NCBI GenBank assembly: GCA_026708265.1
Contig: JAPOVI010000244.1
Location: 1-54,141 of the forward strand
Direction of reading: 5' to 3'
DNA from: Acidobacteriota bacterium
GTDB taxonomy: Bacteria > Acidobacteriota > Vicinamibacteria > Vicinamibacterales > UBA8438
DNA: 54,141 nucleotides
Made by a program: the position numbers and the translations under genes. This document shows positions 9,782 through 18,643 of the stretch, in pieces. The first letter of the stretch is position 1; the number at the start of each line of letters is the position of its first letter. The notes under the pieces were generated by a model. It did no database searches, was not told the DNA's origin, and saw only the letters and a program-made list of their open reading frames with translations.

Positions 9782-11227
9782 CTACCTGCCGCCCGGCTCA
9801 CCGCGGGGTCTCAACACGTCCACGTAGTCCCCCAGGATGAGCCGGGCCTGGCGTCCGGGGCCGAGCGACGCGACGCGACGCCGGGTTCCCATCGCGAAGG
9901 CGGCGCCCAGCACCGTCCACAGGAGCACGATGGCCCACTCCTCCGGCCAGATGAGCGCCGAGGGGCTGCCGGGCAGGTAGAGCACCAGGAAGAACAGCGT
10001 CGCCGCGACGGCGAGCCAGCCGACCAGCGTCGGCGCGGCGATGCGGTAGGGGCGGGGCAGGTCCGGGTGGCGGCGCCGGATCAGGAGGAACGACGCCGCC
10101 ACGAGCAGGTAGGCGACGACGGTAGCCAGCGACCCGGCGTCGACCAGCCAGACCAGCGCCGGCCGCCCGAAGAACGGGGCGAGCGCGCTGACGGCGGTCA
10201 GAAGCACGACGACCGCCACCGGGGAGCCGTACCGCGGGTGGAGGCGGGCGAAGACGGCCGGCAGCATGCCGCCGCGGGCCATCGCGAACACCAGCCGCGA
10301 CGCCCCGAGGAAGAACGCGTTCCAGCTCGTGAGGATGCCGAAGGCTCCGCCGACGACGAGTACGCGCCCCGCCCAGGGGCTGCCGTAGACGGCGCTCATC
10401 GCGTCGGCGGTCGGGAGCTCGCGGCCATCGAGCGTGGCCGGGTCGAGCGAGAGGCCGACCGTCCACTGCACGAGCACGTACCAGCCGAGCGCCATCAGGA
10501 TCGACAGGACGATGACGCGTCCGATGGTGCGCAGCGGGACGTCGATCTCCTCGGCGAGTTGCGGGATGACGTCGAACCCGACGTAGAGGAACGGCGTCAT
10601 GATGACGACCCGCAGCACGCCCTCCCAGCCGGTGACGTAGGGGACGAGGTTGGCGGCGTCGCCGCGCACCGTCCCGGGCAGGAAGAACGCCAGGCCGATC
10701 AGCAGCAGGCTGGCGACGGCGAGGCGCTGCACGAACGCCGCGAAGCGGATGCCGAAATAGTTGGCCGCGCCGATCGCCACCGAGCCGGCCACTCCCGTCG
10801 CCACCCAGCTTGCGTGGACGTCCCAGCCCGCGACCTCGTAGAGGAAGCCCGCCTCGAATCCGCCCGGCGCGAGGTAGCTGACGACGGTAGGGAGCGCCAC
10901 CGCCTCGAAGGCGCAGACCGCCACGTAGGCGAGCACCAGCGTCCAGCCGCAGACGAACGCCCCGCCCGGCCCGAGCCCGACGAACGTGAAGCTCAGCTCG
11001 CCGCCGGCCCGCGACAGCGCCGCGGAGAGCTCCGCGTAGGTGAGCCCGACCAGCCAGACCATCACCGCGCCGGCTCCGAAGGCCAGGATCGAGCCGACGG
11101 CGCCGGCCCGCACGATCATCTCGCCCGCCAGCACCACCCAGCTCCAGCCCACCATCGCCCCGAAGGCGATGGCCAGCACGTCGCCGCGCCCGAGCAGCTT
11201 GCGGAGGTGGAGGGGGGGATCGGTCAT
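9782..11227 (-). CDS. APC-family amino acid/polyamine permease
   Basis: 481-aa integral membrane transporter with about 12 hydrophobic segments. APC-superfamily features include the first-helix motif IAFGAMVGWSWVVLAGEMI (unwound TM1), GGELSFTFVGLGP near TM2-3, VGFDVIPQLAEEIDVPLRT in the TM6-7 region and a TM8 segment FGILTSWNAFFLGASRLVFA. The substrate cannot be read from sequence. The ATG at 11227 overlaps the stop of the upstream DUF429 gene (ATGA), so the two are probably cotranslated. It ends 7 bases from the convergent secreted-protein gene. Confidence 0.88.
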   Translation of the reverse strand: MTDPPLHLRKLLGRGDVLAIAFGAMVGWSWVVLAGEMIVRAGAVGSILAFGAGAVMVWLVGLTYAELSAALSRAGGELSFTFVGLGPGGAFVCGWTLVLAYVAVCAFEAVALPTVVSYLAPGGFEAGFLYEVAGWDVHASWVATGVAGSVAIGAANYFGIRFAAFVQRLAVASLLLIGLAFFLPGTVRGDAANLVPYVTGWEGVLRVVIMTPFLYVGFDVIPQLAEEIDVPLRTIGRVIVLSILMALGWYVLVQWTVGLSLDPATLDGRELPTADAMSAVYGSPWAGRVLVVGGAFGILTSWNAFFLGASRLVFAMARGGMLPAVFARLHPRYGSPVAVVVLLTAVSALAPFFGRPALVWLVDAGSLATVVAYLLVAASFLLIRRRHPDLPRPYRIAAPTLVGWLAVAATLFFLVLYLPGSPSALIWPEEWAIVLLWTVLGAAFAMGTRRRVASLGPGRQARLILGDYVDVLRPRGEPGGR

Positions 11228-12066
11228 TTGCGGGATCCCATCCCGACTGCGGGACGCCTCTGCTCGGCTCGGGCTGGTGCGACGATGGTTGCTCGGAGAC
11301 CGCCCGGCGCGGACTCGTCGCACCCAAGGACCTGACAGCGCTCCCGACCCCACGAAGCCCAGATCATCGCCGTCCAAGCGCAAATCACCGCATCCAGCAG
11401 GTCTTCTCGGTGCTTGTACTTCGCGTCCTGAAGGGGAGAAGACTCCTTTGTGAGCGAACGCGTGGCCGGATGAGATTGGAGGTTCAGGGGAGACGCGGTT
11501 GAGGGAATGCGGTTGATTCGGCGGATCAGCTCGTCGCATTCCCTAGCGCGAATCAAGCGGAACTCGCTCGGGGTGGTTCCCTTGGGCCTTCGCTTGTAAC
11601 GCGGTCGCTCCTTGCAGTAGCCCAGTTCCTCGACGCCGACGATGGCAGTGTACGGGTAGCACTCGCTTAGGTTTCGACCCCCCTGGGGGGGACCCGCGCA
11701 TCCGTCCGAATAGCACCATCCCAGCGTCGTCAGTCGTTGCCTAAGTTCCACTCCGGCCAAGTGCTTCGACCCTGTGTTCGTTGAATTCGCGGACACCTTC
11801 CAGCGCCCATAGCGCTGCCCGATCTGCGTCTCACAGGTACGTTGCCCGACATGGTTGTTCACGACCAGCGGCGCATCAACGAAGATCAGGCTTCCCGTGT
11901 GTCGTGGGATGCGCTCTTCCACCCACCTCACGGTGTCGACTACGCCCACCGTCCAGTCGGCGTGTAGCACGTCCCCTTGTGCGTCTACGATTACAGCGCC
12001 GGTCTCTCTGGGTCTTCGTGACCCACCACCGTCAGACCAAGCGAGATCGATACCGACAAACAGCAT
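11224..12066 (-). CDS. DUF429 domain protein (RNase H-like fold, predicted nuclease)
   Basis: 280-aa DUF429 protein: N-terminal FVGIDLAWSDGG (first catalytic-type Asp), SLIFVDAPLVVNNHVGQRTC, a central YGRWKVSANST and a C-terminal HREDLLDAVICAWTAM carrying the last acidic residue. The family is predicted to adopt an RNase H/RuvC-like fold, and its biochemistry is poorly known. Codon use is noticeably less GC-biased than in the flanking permease, which suggests a different history. Its stop overlaps the permease start. The C-terminal ~30 residues after VLGCDESAP look non-conserved and may be read-through sequence created by the junction. Confidence 0.8.
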   Translation of the reverse strand: MLFVGIDLAWSDGGGSRRPRETGAVIVDAQGDVLHADWTVGVVDTVRWVEERIPRHTGSLIFVDAPLVVNNHVGQRTCETQIGQRYGRWKVSANSTNTGSKHLAGVELRQRLTTLGWCYSDGCAGPPQGGRNLSECYPYTAIVGVEELGYCKERPRYKRRPKGTTPSEFRLIRARECDELIRRINRIPSTASPLNLQSHPATRSLTKESSPLQDAKYKHREDLLDAVICAWTAMIWASWGRERCQVLGCDESAPGGLRATIVAPARAEQRRPAVGMGSRK

Positions 12067-12206
12067 CGCGTTCCGCGGGCTGCGTTACCAAAGTGAGCCC
12101 CACAAGCGCCGTTTGACGCCTCCGTCGGCGGTGGTGCCTCGCGGTTGGGTCGGGGCACGTGCAGTCGCTCGAGGTCCGCACCTCCTCGCATCGGCTGCCC
12201 GGCGAC

Positions 12207-13505
12207 CTACCGGATCCTGGCGATCTCGTGATTCTGCAGCTGATACAAGATCAGCAAGGGCGATACTCCAAACTCTCCCGCCAGTTCATCAACGCTTTCC
12301 TCGTCCAGAACGGGTCGGGGCACCTTGGCCCGCAGGGTCTCCGCCGGGGCAAGAAACTCGGCCGCGAAAGCTCGGCCACGCTGTTGGCGATCAGACTGCG
12401 CTTGCGTCAGCAGCGCCGGCGAGTCGGGCGACGTCAGTATCTCCGCCAGTCCTCTGCAGAAGTGGAATCTCCGACCGCTCTCGGGTCCCTGCCGGAGGGC
12501 GAGGGCGGGAAGGCCGTCCTCGTTCGATGTCACGACACCGTTCACGAGTCTAGCGGCGCCGAAATCGCGGGGCCGCGTAGCTTCCTCCAGTACGTCGGGA
12601 CGCTCGTGGAGGGCTTCGCCCAACGCGCCTGTAGTAGGCAGGGGTTCTCCAGCCAGGCCCAGGAGCTCTCGCAGGTTTCGCGCCAGGGCATAGCCTGCTC
12701 TCCACGGGCTGCCATCGGCCACCCGCGGTAGCGTATCGCGCAACGCCCGGATATGCTCCAGAGGGAGGCGGGTGCAGTTTCCGGGGTCGAGCGCCGCAGC
12801 GATGGCGTCCACGTTCTCTTCAAGTTGCGCGACGTCCAGAACGGCGATGGCTTCCTCGAGAACCGCGTCATCCAGCGCCCGCTCGAGTTGAAGCACCGTT
12901 CTTCGCTGTGAGTCGTCCAGATCATACGGATCCCAGCCGAGACCCGCTGCAGTTCTGCAGAAGAGTGCCTCGTCCTGATCTGCGGCTTGAATCGTCGCCC
13001 ATTCTTCCTGAAGAAGGGTTCTCTCAATCCCGAAAGCCATGAGTCTCCGAACTACCCGATCCACGAGATCCGTGCACGTCTCACGAAACTCAATCCTGTC
13101 GACCCAGATCCGATTCTCACCCTGGTAGTCGAGCTCGGCCCAGCGGGGCGAATCGGCCGTCCAAGTCAGGAGGATCCGACTTCCAGACGAGGTCGCCTGG
13201 AGCTTCGGGAACGCGTACCCGTCCCTGATGGACACGAGGGCATGTCGCCGTATGAACGCTTCGTCGTCGTCCTTCGCAGGGTTGCCGACCTCGTGCAGCA
13301 GGAACCACCAGTTCGTGACGAGCGATTCCGCAAGCGGGTAGAGCGGCACGTATACGTGATCGCGCACGGTCTGCGCTCGCCGATCCAGGACACGGGTGAC
13401 CACGGAGTCGTCGACTCGAATCAGCAGGGATGCCCAGGTCGAGGCCAGCTCCGGCCCCTTGACCTCCTCGGCCGCCACCCATTCAGTCTCGAACGTGATC
13501 GGCAT
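12207..13505 (-). CDS. Degenerate ImmA/IrrE-like (M78 peptidase-like) protein
   Basis: 432-aa protein. The C-terminal third has the shape of ImmA/IrrE proteins: QQRGRAFAAEFLAPAETLR, followed by DEESVDELAGEFGVSPLLIL, matching the usual AN-x-FAAELLMP and surface-lid helices. The HExxH zinc motif that should precede it is replaced by FHFCRGLAEIL, so metallopeptidase activity is doubtful. The N-terminal ~200 residues (MPITFETEW, VYVPLYPLAESLVTNWWFLL) are unassigned. Start: the ATG at 13505 follows a GAGGAG ribosome binding site, and the gene overlaps the end of the upstream small gene by 23 bases, so the pair is probably coupled. Lower GC bias than the backbone points to transfer. Confidence 0.65.
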   Translation of the reverse strand: MPITFETEWVAAEEVKGPELASTWASLLIRVDDSVVTRVLDRRAQTVRDHVYVPLYPLAESLVTNWWFLLHEVGNPAKDDDEAFIRRHALVSIRDGYAFPKLQATSSGSRILLTWTADSPRWAELDYQGENRIWVDRIEFRETCTDLVDRVVRRLMAFGIERTLLQEEWATIQAADQDEALFCRTAAGLGWDPYDLDDSQRRTVLQLERALDDAVLEEAIAVLDVAQLEENVDAIAAALDPGNCTRLPLEHIRALRDTLPRVADGSPWRAGYALARNLRELLGLAGEPLPTTGALGEALHERPDVLEEATRPRDFGAARLVNGVVTSNEDGLPALALRQGPESGRRFHFCRGLAEILTSPDSPALLTQAQSDRQQRGRAFAAEFLAPAETLRAKVPRPVLDEESVDELAGEFGVSPLLILYQLQNHEIARIR

Positions 13506-13833
13506 ATATCTCCTCAATGCCGTCCGGCCACTCGTTTCGCTCGAGTGGGTACCCCTTGTACTCGCCGGTCGTCCGGTTCACCAGACGGCCCTCGAAGACC
13601 GTCTCCTCGTGCTTGTACCACACGTAGCGAGGAAATGCCCCCTCCCACGGAGTTCCCGTAGCGCCTCGACGGATTGCCTCGCGCAGCCATTCGGTGATCA
13701 TCTGTTGGCCGTCCGCGAGGCCTCGCGGGCAGCACGAAGCGTCGGCACGCAGGCGCGGCGGGCCTGCGAAGCTCGGGACGTCCTTGTGCTCCGGGCTGCC
13801 AACGTACTGCGCCTGTTCCGCCAATCCGTTCAT
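13483..13833 (-). CDS. Small protein coupled to the ImmA/IrrE-like gene
   Basis: 116-aa soluble protein that I do not recognise. It contains MITEWLREAIRRGATGTPWE, PRYVWYKHEETVFEGRLVN and RTTGEYKGYPLERNEWPDGI, a pattern of short strands rich in aromatic residues. Its stop lies inside the start of the ImmA-like gene, and the ribosome binding site of that gene lies within its last codons. The tight overlap suggests partners, such as a toxin-antitoxin-like or defence pair. The start at 13833 has no strong ribosome binding site. It lies 80 bases beyond the end of the amidohydrolase gene. Confidence 0.55.
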   Translation of the reverse strand: MNGLAEQAQYVGSPEHKDVPSFAGPPRLRADASCCPRGLADGQQMITEWLREAIRRGATGTPWEGAFPRYVWYKHEETVFEGRLVNRTTGEYKGYPLERNEWPDGIEEIYADHVRD

Positions 13834-13913
13834 CGCGGCAGGGTCAGTTCGTAGCACGATCCGACGCGTTCGCGGTCGGCGGCGGTGGGGAGCCCGCATC
13901 TCTCCAGGCGCGC

Positions 13914-15578
13914 CTATCGTTCGTGGACCACGCGGCCGCCGAGCACCGTCAGGTCGACCTCGGTGTCGGTCGTCCGCTCCGGGTCGATCGTCAGCAGGTC
14001 CTGCGACAGGACCACGAGGTCGGCCAGCTTTCCGACCTCGATTGTGCCCTTCTCGTCCTCCTCGAACGTGAGGTGCGCGGCCACGCGGGTGTAGCCGACG
14101 AGCGCCTCGGGCATCGTCAGCGCCTCGCCCGGTCCGACCACGGCGCCGCTCATCCCGCGACGCGTCACCGCGGCCTGCAAACCTACGAGCGGCCCGAACG
14201 GCAGGATGTCGCTGCCGAGCGCGACGACGACGCCGTGGCGCATCGGCGTGCGCAGCGGGTTGTTCGTCTGGTAGCGCTCGCCGGCGAGGTGCTCCGCGTA
14301 TCGTCCGTCGATGGTGAAGGTGAAGTTGGGCTGCTGCGCGATGTGGATGTTCCAGTCCGCCATCCGCTGCATCGTCTCGGCGGGCGGCGTCACCGTGAAG
14401 TGGTTGAGGAAGTGGCGGTGGTCGGCGCGGGGCGCGGCTTCGAGCATCCGCGACCAGGCGTCTATCGTCATCTTGATCGCGGCATCCCCGATGGCGTGGA
14501 AGCCGAGCTGCCAGCCCATGTCGTGCGCGGTGCGCGAGATCTCGAGCAGCCCGGCCTCGTCGATCAGCGGGCCGCTGCCGTAGTAGTCGGGCTGCCCCTT
14601 GTAGGGCTCCAGGGTCCAGGCGGCGGCGCCGCTGAAGCCGCCGTCGACGAAGAACTTCACCGCGCCCACGCGCAGCCACTCGTCGCCGGCGCCGGTCCTG
14701 CGCCCGAAGCGCCGCAGCATGTCGATGGCCTGCGGCGGGTCCGGGGGCACGCGGAGCTGCACCGCCGCGCGCGGCAGCTCGCCGGCGTGCGCGGCGTAGA
14801 CCCTCTCCCACTCCGCGTAGCCCTCGATGTCGACCCCGGCCTGGATGATGCTGGTGATCCCGAGCGCGAGCAGGCCGCGGAGGTTGTCGACGAAGCTCGC
14901 CCGGAGCTCCTCCGACGTCGCGTCGGGGACGAGCCGGCTCACGAGGTACTGCGCGCCCTCGCGCAGGATGCCGTTCATGCGGCCCTCGTCGTCCACCTCG
15001 ATGATGCCGCCGGGCGGGGTCGCGGTGTCCGGCGTCAGCCCGGCCGCTTCGAGGGCCAGCGAGCTCGCCGCCGAGCTGTGGGCGCCGGCGCGCGTGAGGA
15101 TGACGGGGTTGGCCGGCGCCGCGTCGTCGAGGTCCCAGCGCAGCGGCCGGCGCTGCTCGGCCAGCTCGTCCTCGGACCAGCCGTAGCCCGTGATCCACTC
15201 GCCCGAGCCGAGCTGCTCGGCCTTCCGCGTCACCCGCGCCTTCAGCTCGGCGATGTTCTCGAGGCCCGCCAGGTCGACCCAGCGCTCCGCGTCGCCGCTG
15301 ACGTGGACGTGCGTGTCGATGAACCCCGGCACCACGAGCCGCCCCGCGAGGTCGATCGTCCGTGCCGCGTCGAACCGGCGGGCGAGGCCGTCCCAGCCGA
15401 GCCCCACGATGCGCCCGTCGCGCACCGCCACCGCGGAGTAGGTCGAGAGCAGCGCGTCGGCGCTGAAGACCTTCCCGCCGTGCAGCAGCAGGTCGGCCGG
15501 CTCACGCTCCTGCGCCTGCGCCGCCGCCGCGAAGATGAGCACCGCTGCCGCCCACGTGCCGATCCCCGTTCGCTTCAT
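13914..15578 (-). CDS. Secreted amidohydrolase (YtcJ/AdeC-like, amidohydrolase 3)
   Basis: 554-aa exported metal-dependent hydrolase. A signal peptide (MKRTGIGTWAAAVLIFAAAA, then QAQE) precedes the composite beta-sandwich (LLHGGKVFSADALL). The barrel has the metal motif DTHVHV, YGWSEDEL, a lysine in VGAVKFFVDGGFSG, GFHAIGDAAI and HFLNHFTV, and the strand SDILPFGPLVGLQAAVTRRG. It ends with [20 protein letters not shown] typical of the family. YtcJ-like enzymes hydrolyse cyclic amides or related bonds; the substrate here is unknown. The ATG at 15578 is chosen for the signal peptide and a GGGAG ribosome binding site. It is transcribed divergently from the TonB receptor. Confidence 0.88.
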   Translation of the reverse strand: MKRTGIGTWAAAVLIFAAAAQAQEREPADLLLHGGKVFSADALLSTYSAVAVRDGRIVGLGWDGLARRFDAARTIDLAGRLVVPGFIDTHVHVSGDAERWVDLAGLENIAELKARVTRKAEQLGSGEWITGYGWSEDELAEQRRPLRWDLDDAAPANPVILTRAGAHSSAASSLALEAAGLTPDTATPPGGIIEVDDEGRMNGILREGAQYLVSRLVPDATSEELRASFVDNLRGLLALGITSIIQAGVDIEGYAEWERVYAAHAGELPRAAVQLRVPPDPPQAIDMLRRFGRRTGAGDEWLRVGAVKFFVDGGFSGAAAWTLEPYKGQPDYYGSGPLIDEAGLLEISRTAHDMGWQLGFHAIGDAAIKMTIDAWSRMLEAAPRADHRHFLNHFTVTPPAETMQRMADWNIHIAQQPNFTFTIDGRYAEHLAGERYQTNNPLRTPMRHGVVVALGSDILPFGPLVGLQAAVTRRGMSGAVVGPGEALTMPEALVGYTRVAAHLTFEEDEKGTIEVGKLADLVVLSQDLLTIDPERTTDTEVDLTVLGGRVVHER

Positions 15579-15586
15579 GGTCTGCT

Positions 15587-15611
15587 CCCGTCCATAACGC
15601 CCGTCCATAAC
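15587..15611. repeat. Two tandem 13-bp units upstream of the amidohydrolase
   Basis: CCCGTCCATAAC occurs twice, starting at 15587 and 15600, just upstream of the minus-strand start, and a degenerate third unit follows. On the minus strand it reads GTTATGGACGGG and overlaps the ribosome binding site region. It could be a small regulatory repeat or slippage product. Confidence 0.4.
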
Positions 15612-15789
15612 CATAGACGGTTGGCCGGCAGGTGTCCCGGGCCGGGGGGGGCAGCCGGCCCGGCCGGGCCCGGCTCCGCCCTACCGGTGCGGGTTTTCCG
15701 GCGGCCCGCGGCGTCGAAGACGTGTGATACTGCCAATTGCGGGCCGCCGGAGGACCTCTTCCCGCGGGCCGGGCCGTAAGGAGGGACGC

Positions 15790-18522
15790 GTGACCAGCAT
15801 GCAGTCAGCGAGCGCGCGGCCGGCGTCGGTTGCGGTGGTAATCGGTGCGCTCCTGCTCGGGGCGCCGTGGCAGGGCTTCGCGCGCGAGGCGGGCCCGCGG
15901 CCCGCAGCGGCGGGGCCGGGGGAGGAGCCTGTGCGGGAGCAGGCGCCAGAGCAGGCCGACGCGGACCCGCGGATCGAGGAGCTCGCGCGCGTCCTCGGCA
16001 TGACGGCGTCCGAGGTCGAGGCCCTCGCGCTCTCGCCCGAGGAGGTGGACCTGCTGCTCGCCGGGTTCACGGAGGAGACGGTCGTCGTCGGCTCGCGCGC
16101 GCAGCCGCGGACGGTGACGGCGTCGCCGGTGCCGGTCGACGTCCTCTCGACCACCGAGCTCACCAGCCAGGGCGCGGTCAACCTGCAGGACCAGCTCCGG
16201 ACCGTCATCCCGTCGTTCAACGTCAACATGCAGCCGATCGCCGACGCCTCGACGGTCGTCCGCCCGGCCATGCTCCGCAACCTGGCCCCCGACCACACGC
16301 TGGTGCTGGTGAACGGCAAGCGGCGCCACCGCTCGTCGATCATCGACTGGCACGGCGGCAACGGCGTCGCGTTCGGTTCGCAGGGGCCCGACATCTCGGC
16401 CATCCCGGCCATCGCGCTGCGGCAGGTGGAGGTGTTGCGCGACGGGGCCGCGGCGCAGTACGGCTCGGACGCCATCGCCGGCGTGATGAACTTCCAGCTC
16501 AAGGACGCTGCCTCCGGCGGCGGGCTCGAGGTCAACACCGGCGCCTTCGGGGCGGGCGACGGCGAGGCGTTCAACGTCGCCGGCAACGTGGGGCTGCCGC
16601 TCGGCGCGACCGGGTTCGCCAACCTCAGCCTGGAGTACGGCAGCTCGAACCCGACCAACCGCAGCGCGCCCCGGAGCGATGCCATGGCCCTCATCGCGGC
16701 CGGCAACACGCACGTCGTCTCCGACACCCCGCAGATCTGGGGGTCGCCCTCGATCGACGACGATCTCAAGCTGTTCGGCAACTTCGGCTACACGTCGGCG
16801 GCCGGCGTGCAGGCCTACGCGCACACCAACTACGCCAGCAAGCGGGTGACCGGCGGCTTCTTCTTTCGCAACCCGAACACGCGGGGCGGCGTGTTCAGCC
16901 TCGACGGCGGGCAGAGCCTGCTGGTGGGCGATCGGCGCTGGGCGGAGACGGGCGTCGCGGGCGCGGGGGGCTGCCCATCGGTGCCGATCGTTGACAACGT
17001 CCCGGACGCGGCGGCCCTCGCCGCGGTCGAGGCCGACCCGGACTGCTTCACTCTCTACAGCCGCTTCCCGGGCGGCTTCACCCCCAGCTTCGGGGGCGAG
17101 GCGCAGGACATGTCGCTCGTCGCCGGCGTCCGCGGCTTCACCGAGGGCGGATTCAACTGGGACGTGAGCGCGTCGTTCGGGGCGCACGAGACGGACCTCT
17201 TCATCGAGAACACCGTCAACGCCTCGCTGGGCTACGACACGCCGACCGCGTTCGACCTCGGGAGCAACCGGCAGCAGGAGCTCGGGCTCAACTTCGACGT
17301 CTCCTATGCCGTCAACGACCGGCTGAACGTCGCGGCGGGGGCGGAGTGGCGCGACGAGCGCTACGAGACGCGGGGCGGCGAGCCTGCCTCGTGGACGGTG
17401 GGGCCCTACGGCCGCGGCCAGGGCTTCTCGGCCGGCTCGAACGGCTTCTTCGGCTACGGGCCGCTGGCCGCCGGGCACTGGAGCCGCGGCAACGTCGCGG
17501 CCTACGGCGACGTCGAGCTGAACGGCGCCGACGGGCTCTGGACCGTCGGGTCGGCGGTGCGCGTCGAGCGCTTCGAGGACTTCGGGACGACGACCAACGG
17601 CAAGGTCTCGGCGCGGGTCGGCTTCGTGCGGGCCAGCGTCAGCAGCGGCTTCCGCGCCCCCACGCCGGGCCAGCAGAACGGCTTCAACATCGCGACCATC
17701 TTCGACCCCGCGCTGGGCGACCTGGTGAACAACGGGACCATCCCGTCCATCTCGCCCGTGGCCGCGCTCCGCGGCGGCGTGCCGCTCCAGCCCGAGAAGT
17801 CGCTCAACTACACGGCGGGCGTCGCCTTCGACACGGGGCCGTTCAACCTCACCGCCGACTACTTCCGCATCGACGTCTCCGACCGCATCGGCATCACGAG
17901 CAACTTCACGCTGACGGATGCGGAGATCGACGGCCTGCTGGCCGAGGGCATCGACTCGGCCCGCGACCTGCGGACCTTCCGCTTCTTCACGAACGCCTTC
18001 GCCACGGCGTCCCAGGGCATCGACCTCGTGACGACGTTCACGCCGCTCGCCTTGCGCGGCAACACCACCATCAGCGCCGTCTTCAACTACACCGACACCG
18101 AGGTGACCGACAACGAGATGGGGCTCCTCGGCGATCGGCGGCTCGCGGAGTTCGCCTACGCCCTTCCGCGGACCCGCTGGAACGTGGGCGTCAACCAGCG
18201 CTTCGGGCGGATGACCTTCCTGGGCCGCGTGAACTACTTCGGCGGCTGGTACGACTACGACAGCGGCTTCGCGCAGGCGTTCCTGCCGGCGGCCGGCATC
18301 GATCAGGGCTTCTTCGACGGCCGGCCCGTCGTCGACCTGGAGCTGAGCATCGCCCTCGGCGGCGGCACGACGCTGGCCGTCGGCGGCCAGAACGCGTTCA
18401 ACACCTACCCGCAGGTGACGGCCCGCGCGATGTCCGTCGGCGAGAAGTACAGCGAGTACACGCCGTGGGGCTTCAACGGAGCCTACTACTACGTCCGCGT
18501 CGGCTACGGCTGGGGCAACTGA
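15790..18522 (+). CDS. TonB-dependent outer-membrane receptor
   Basis: 910-aa outer-membrane receptor. After a signal peptide and an acidic, Glu-rich spacer, the plug domain begins at TEETVVVGSRAQPRTVTASP (probable TonB box EETVVVGSR). It contains RNLAPDHTLVLVNGKRRHRS and VEVLRDGAAAQYGSDAIAGV, the classic plug signature. The remainder is a ~22-strand barrel ending in GAYYYVRVGYGWGN; the usual C-terminal aromatic is replaced by Trp-Gly-Asn. The start is the GTG at 15790, five bases after AAGGAGGG. The gene precedes a PQQ dehydrogenase and lies divergent from an amidohydrolase, so the substrate is perhaps an organic compound processed in the periplasm. This is inference. Confidence 0.93.
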   Translation: MTSMQSASARPASVAVVIGALLLGAPWQGFAREAGPRPAAAGPGEEPVREQAPEQADADPRIEELARVLGMTASEVEALALSPEEVDLLLAGFTEETVVVGSRAQPRTVTASPVPVDVLSTTELTSQGAVNLQDQLRTVIPSFNVNMQPIADASTVVRPAMLRNLAPDHTLVLVNGKRRHRSSIIDWHGGNGVAFGSQGPDISAIPAIALRQVEVLRDGAAAQYGSDAIAGVMNFQLKDAASGGGLEVNTGAFGAGDGEAFNVAGNVGLPLGATGFANLSLEYGSSNPTNRSAPRSDAMALIAAGNTHVVSDTPQIWGSPSIDDDLKLFGNFGYTSAAGVQAYAHTNYASKRVTGGFFFRNPNTRGGVFSLDGGQSLLVGDRRWAETGVAGAGGCPSVPIVDNVPDAAALAAVEADPDCFTLYSRFPGGFTPSFGGEAQDMSLVAGVRGFTEGGFNWDVSASFGAHETDLFIENTVNASLGYDTPTAFDLGSNRQQELGLNFDVSYAVNDRLNVAAGAEWRDERYETRGGEPASWTVGPYGRGQGFSAGSNGFFGYGPLAAGHWSRGNVAAYGDVELNGADGLWTVGSAVRVERFEDFGTTTNGKVSARVGFVRASVSSGFRAPTPGQQNGFNIATIFDPALGDLVNNGTIPSISPVAALRGGVPLQPEKSLNYTAGVAFDTGPFNLTADYFRIDVSDRIGITSNFTLTDAEIDGLLAEGIDSARDLRTFRFFTNAFATASQGIDLVTTFTPLALRGNTTISAVFNYTDTEVTDNEMGLLGDRRLAEFAYALPRTRWNVGVNQRFGRMTFLGRVNYFGGWYDYDSGFAQAFLPAAGIDQGFFDGRPVVDLELSIALGGGTTLAVGGQNAFNTYPQVTARAMSVGEKYSEYTPWGFNGAYYYVRVGYGWGN

Positions 18523-18643
18523 CGGCTGCGAACGCTCGACGCGGAACCGGGCGAGGCTGCTACGATGGCGGCCGGAGCGCAGGAGTCTGCGCCGCAGAAC
18601 TGCGATGCGGCTGTCACACGCCCGCGCAGAACTGGAGGTATCC

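Noticed and set aside
18580..18597. CAGGAGTCTGCGCCGCAG shared, in inverse orientation, with 31254-31271
   Set aside because: An 18-bp match is near chance expectation for a pair of sites in 54 kb of highly GC-rich DNA, and the flanks do not match.
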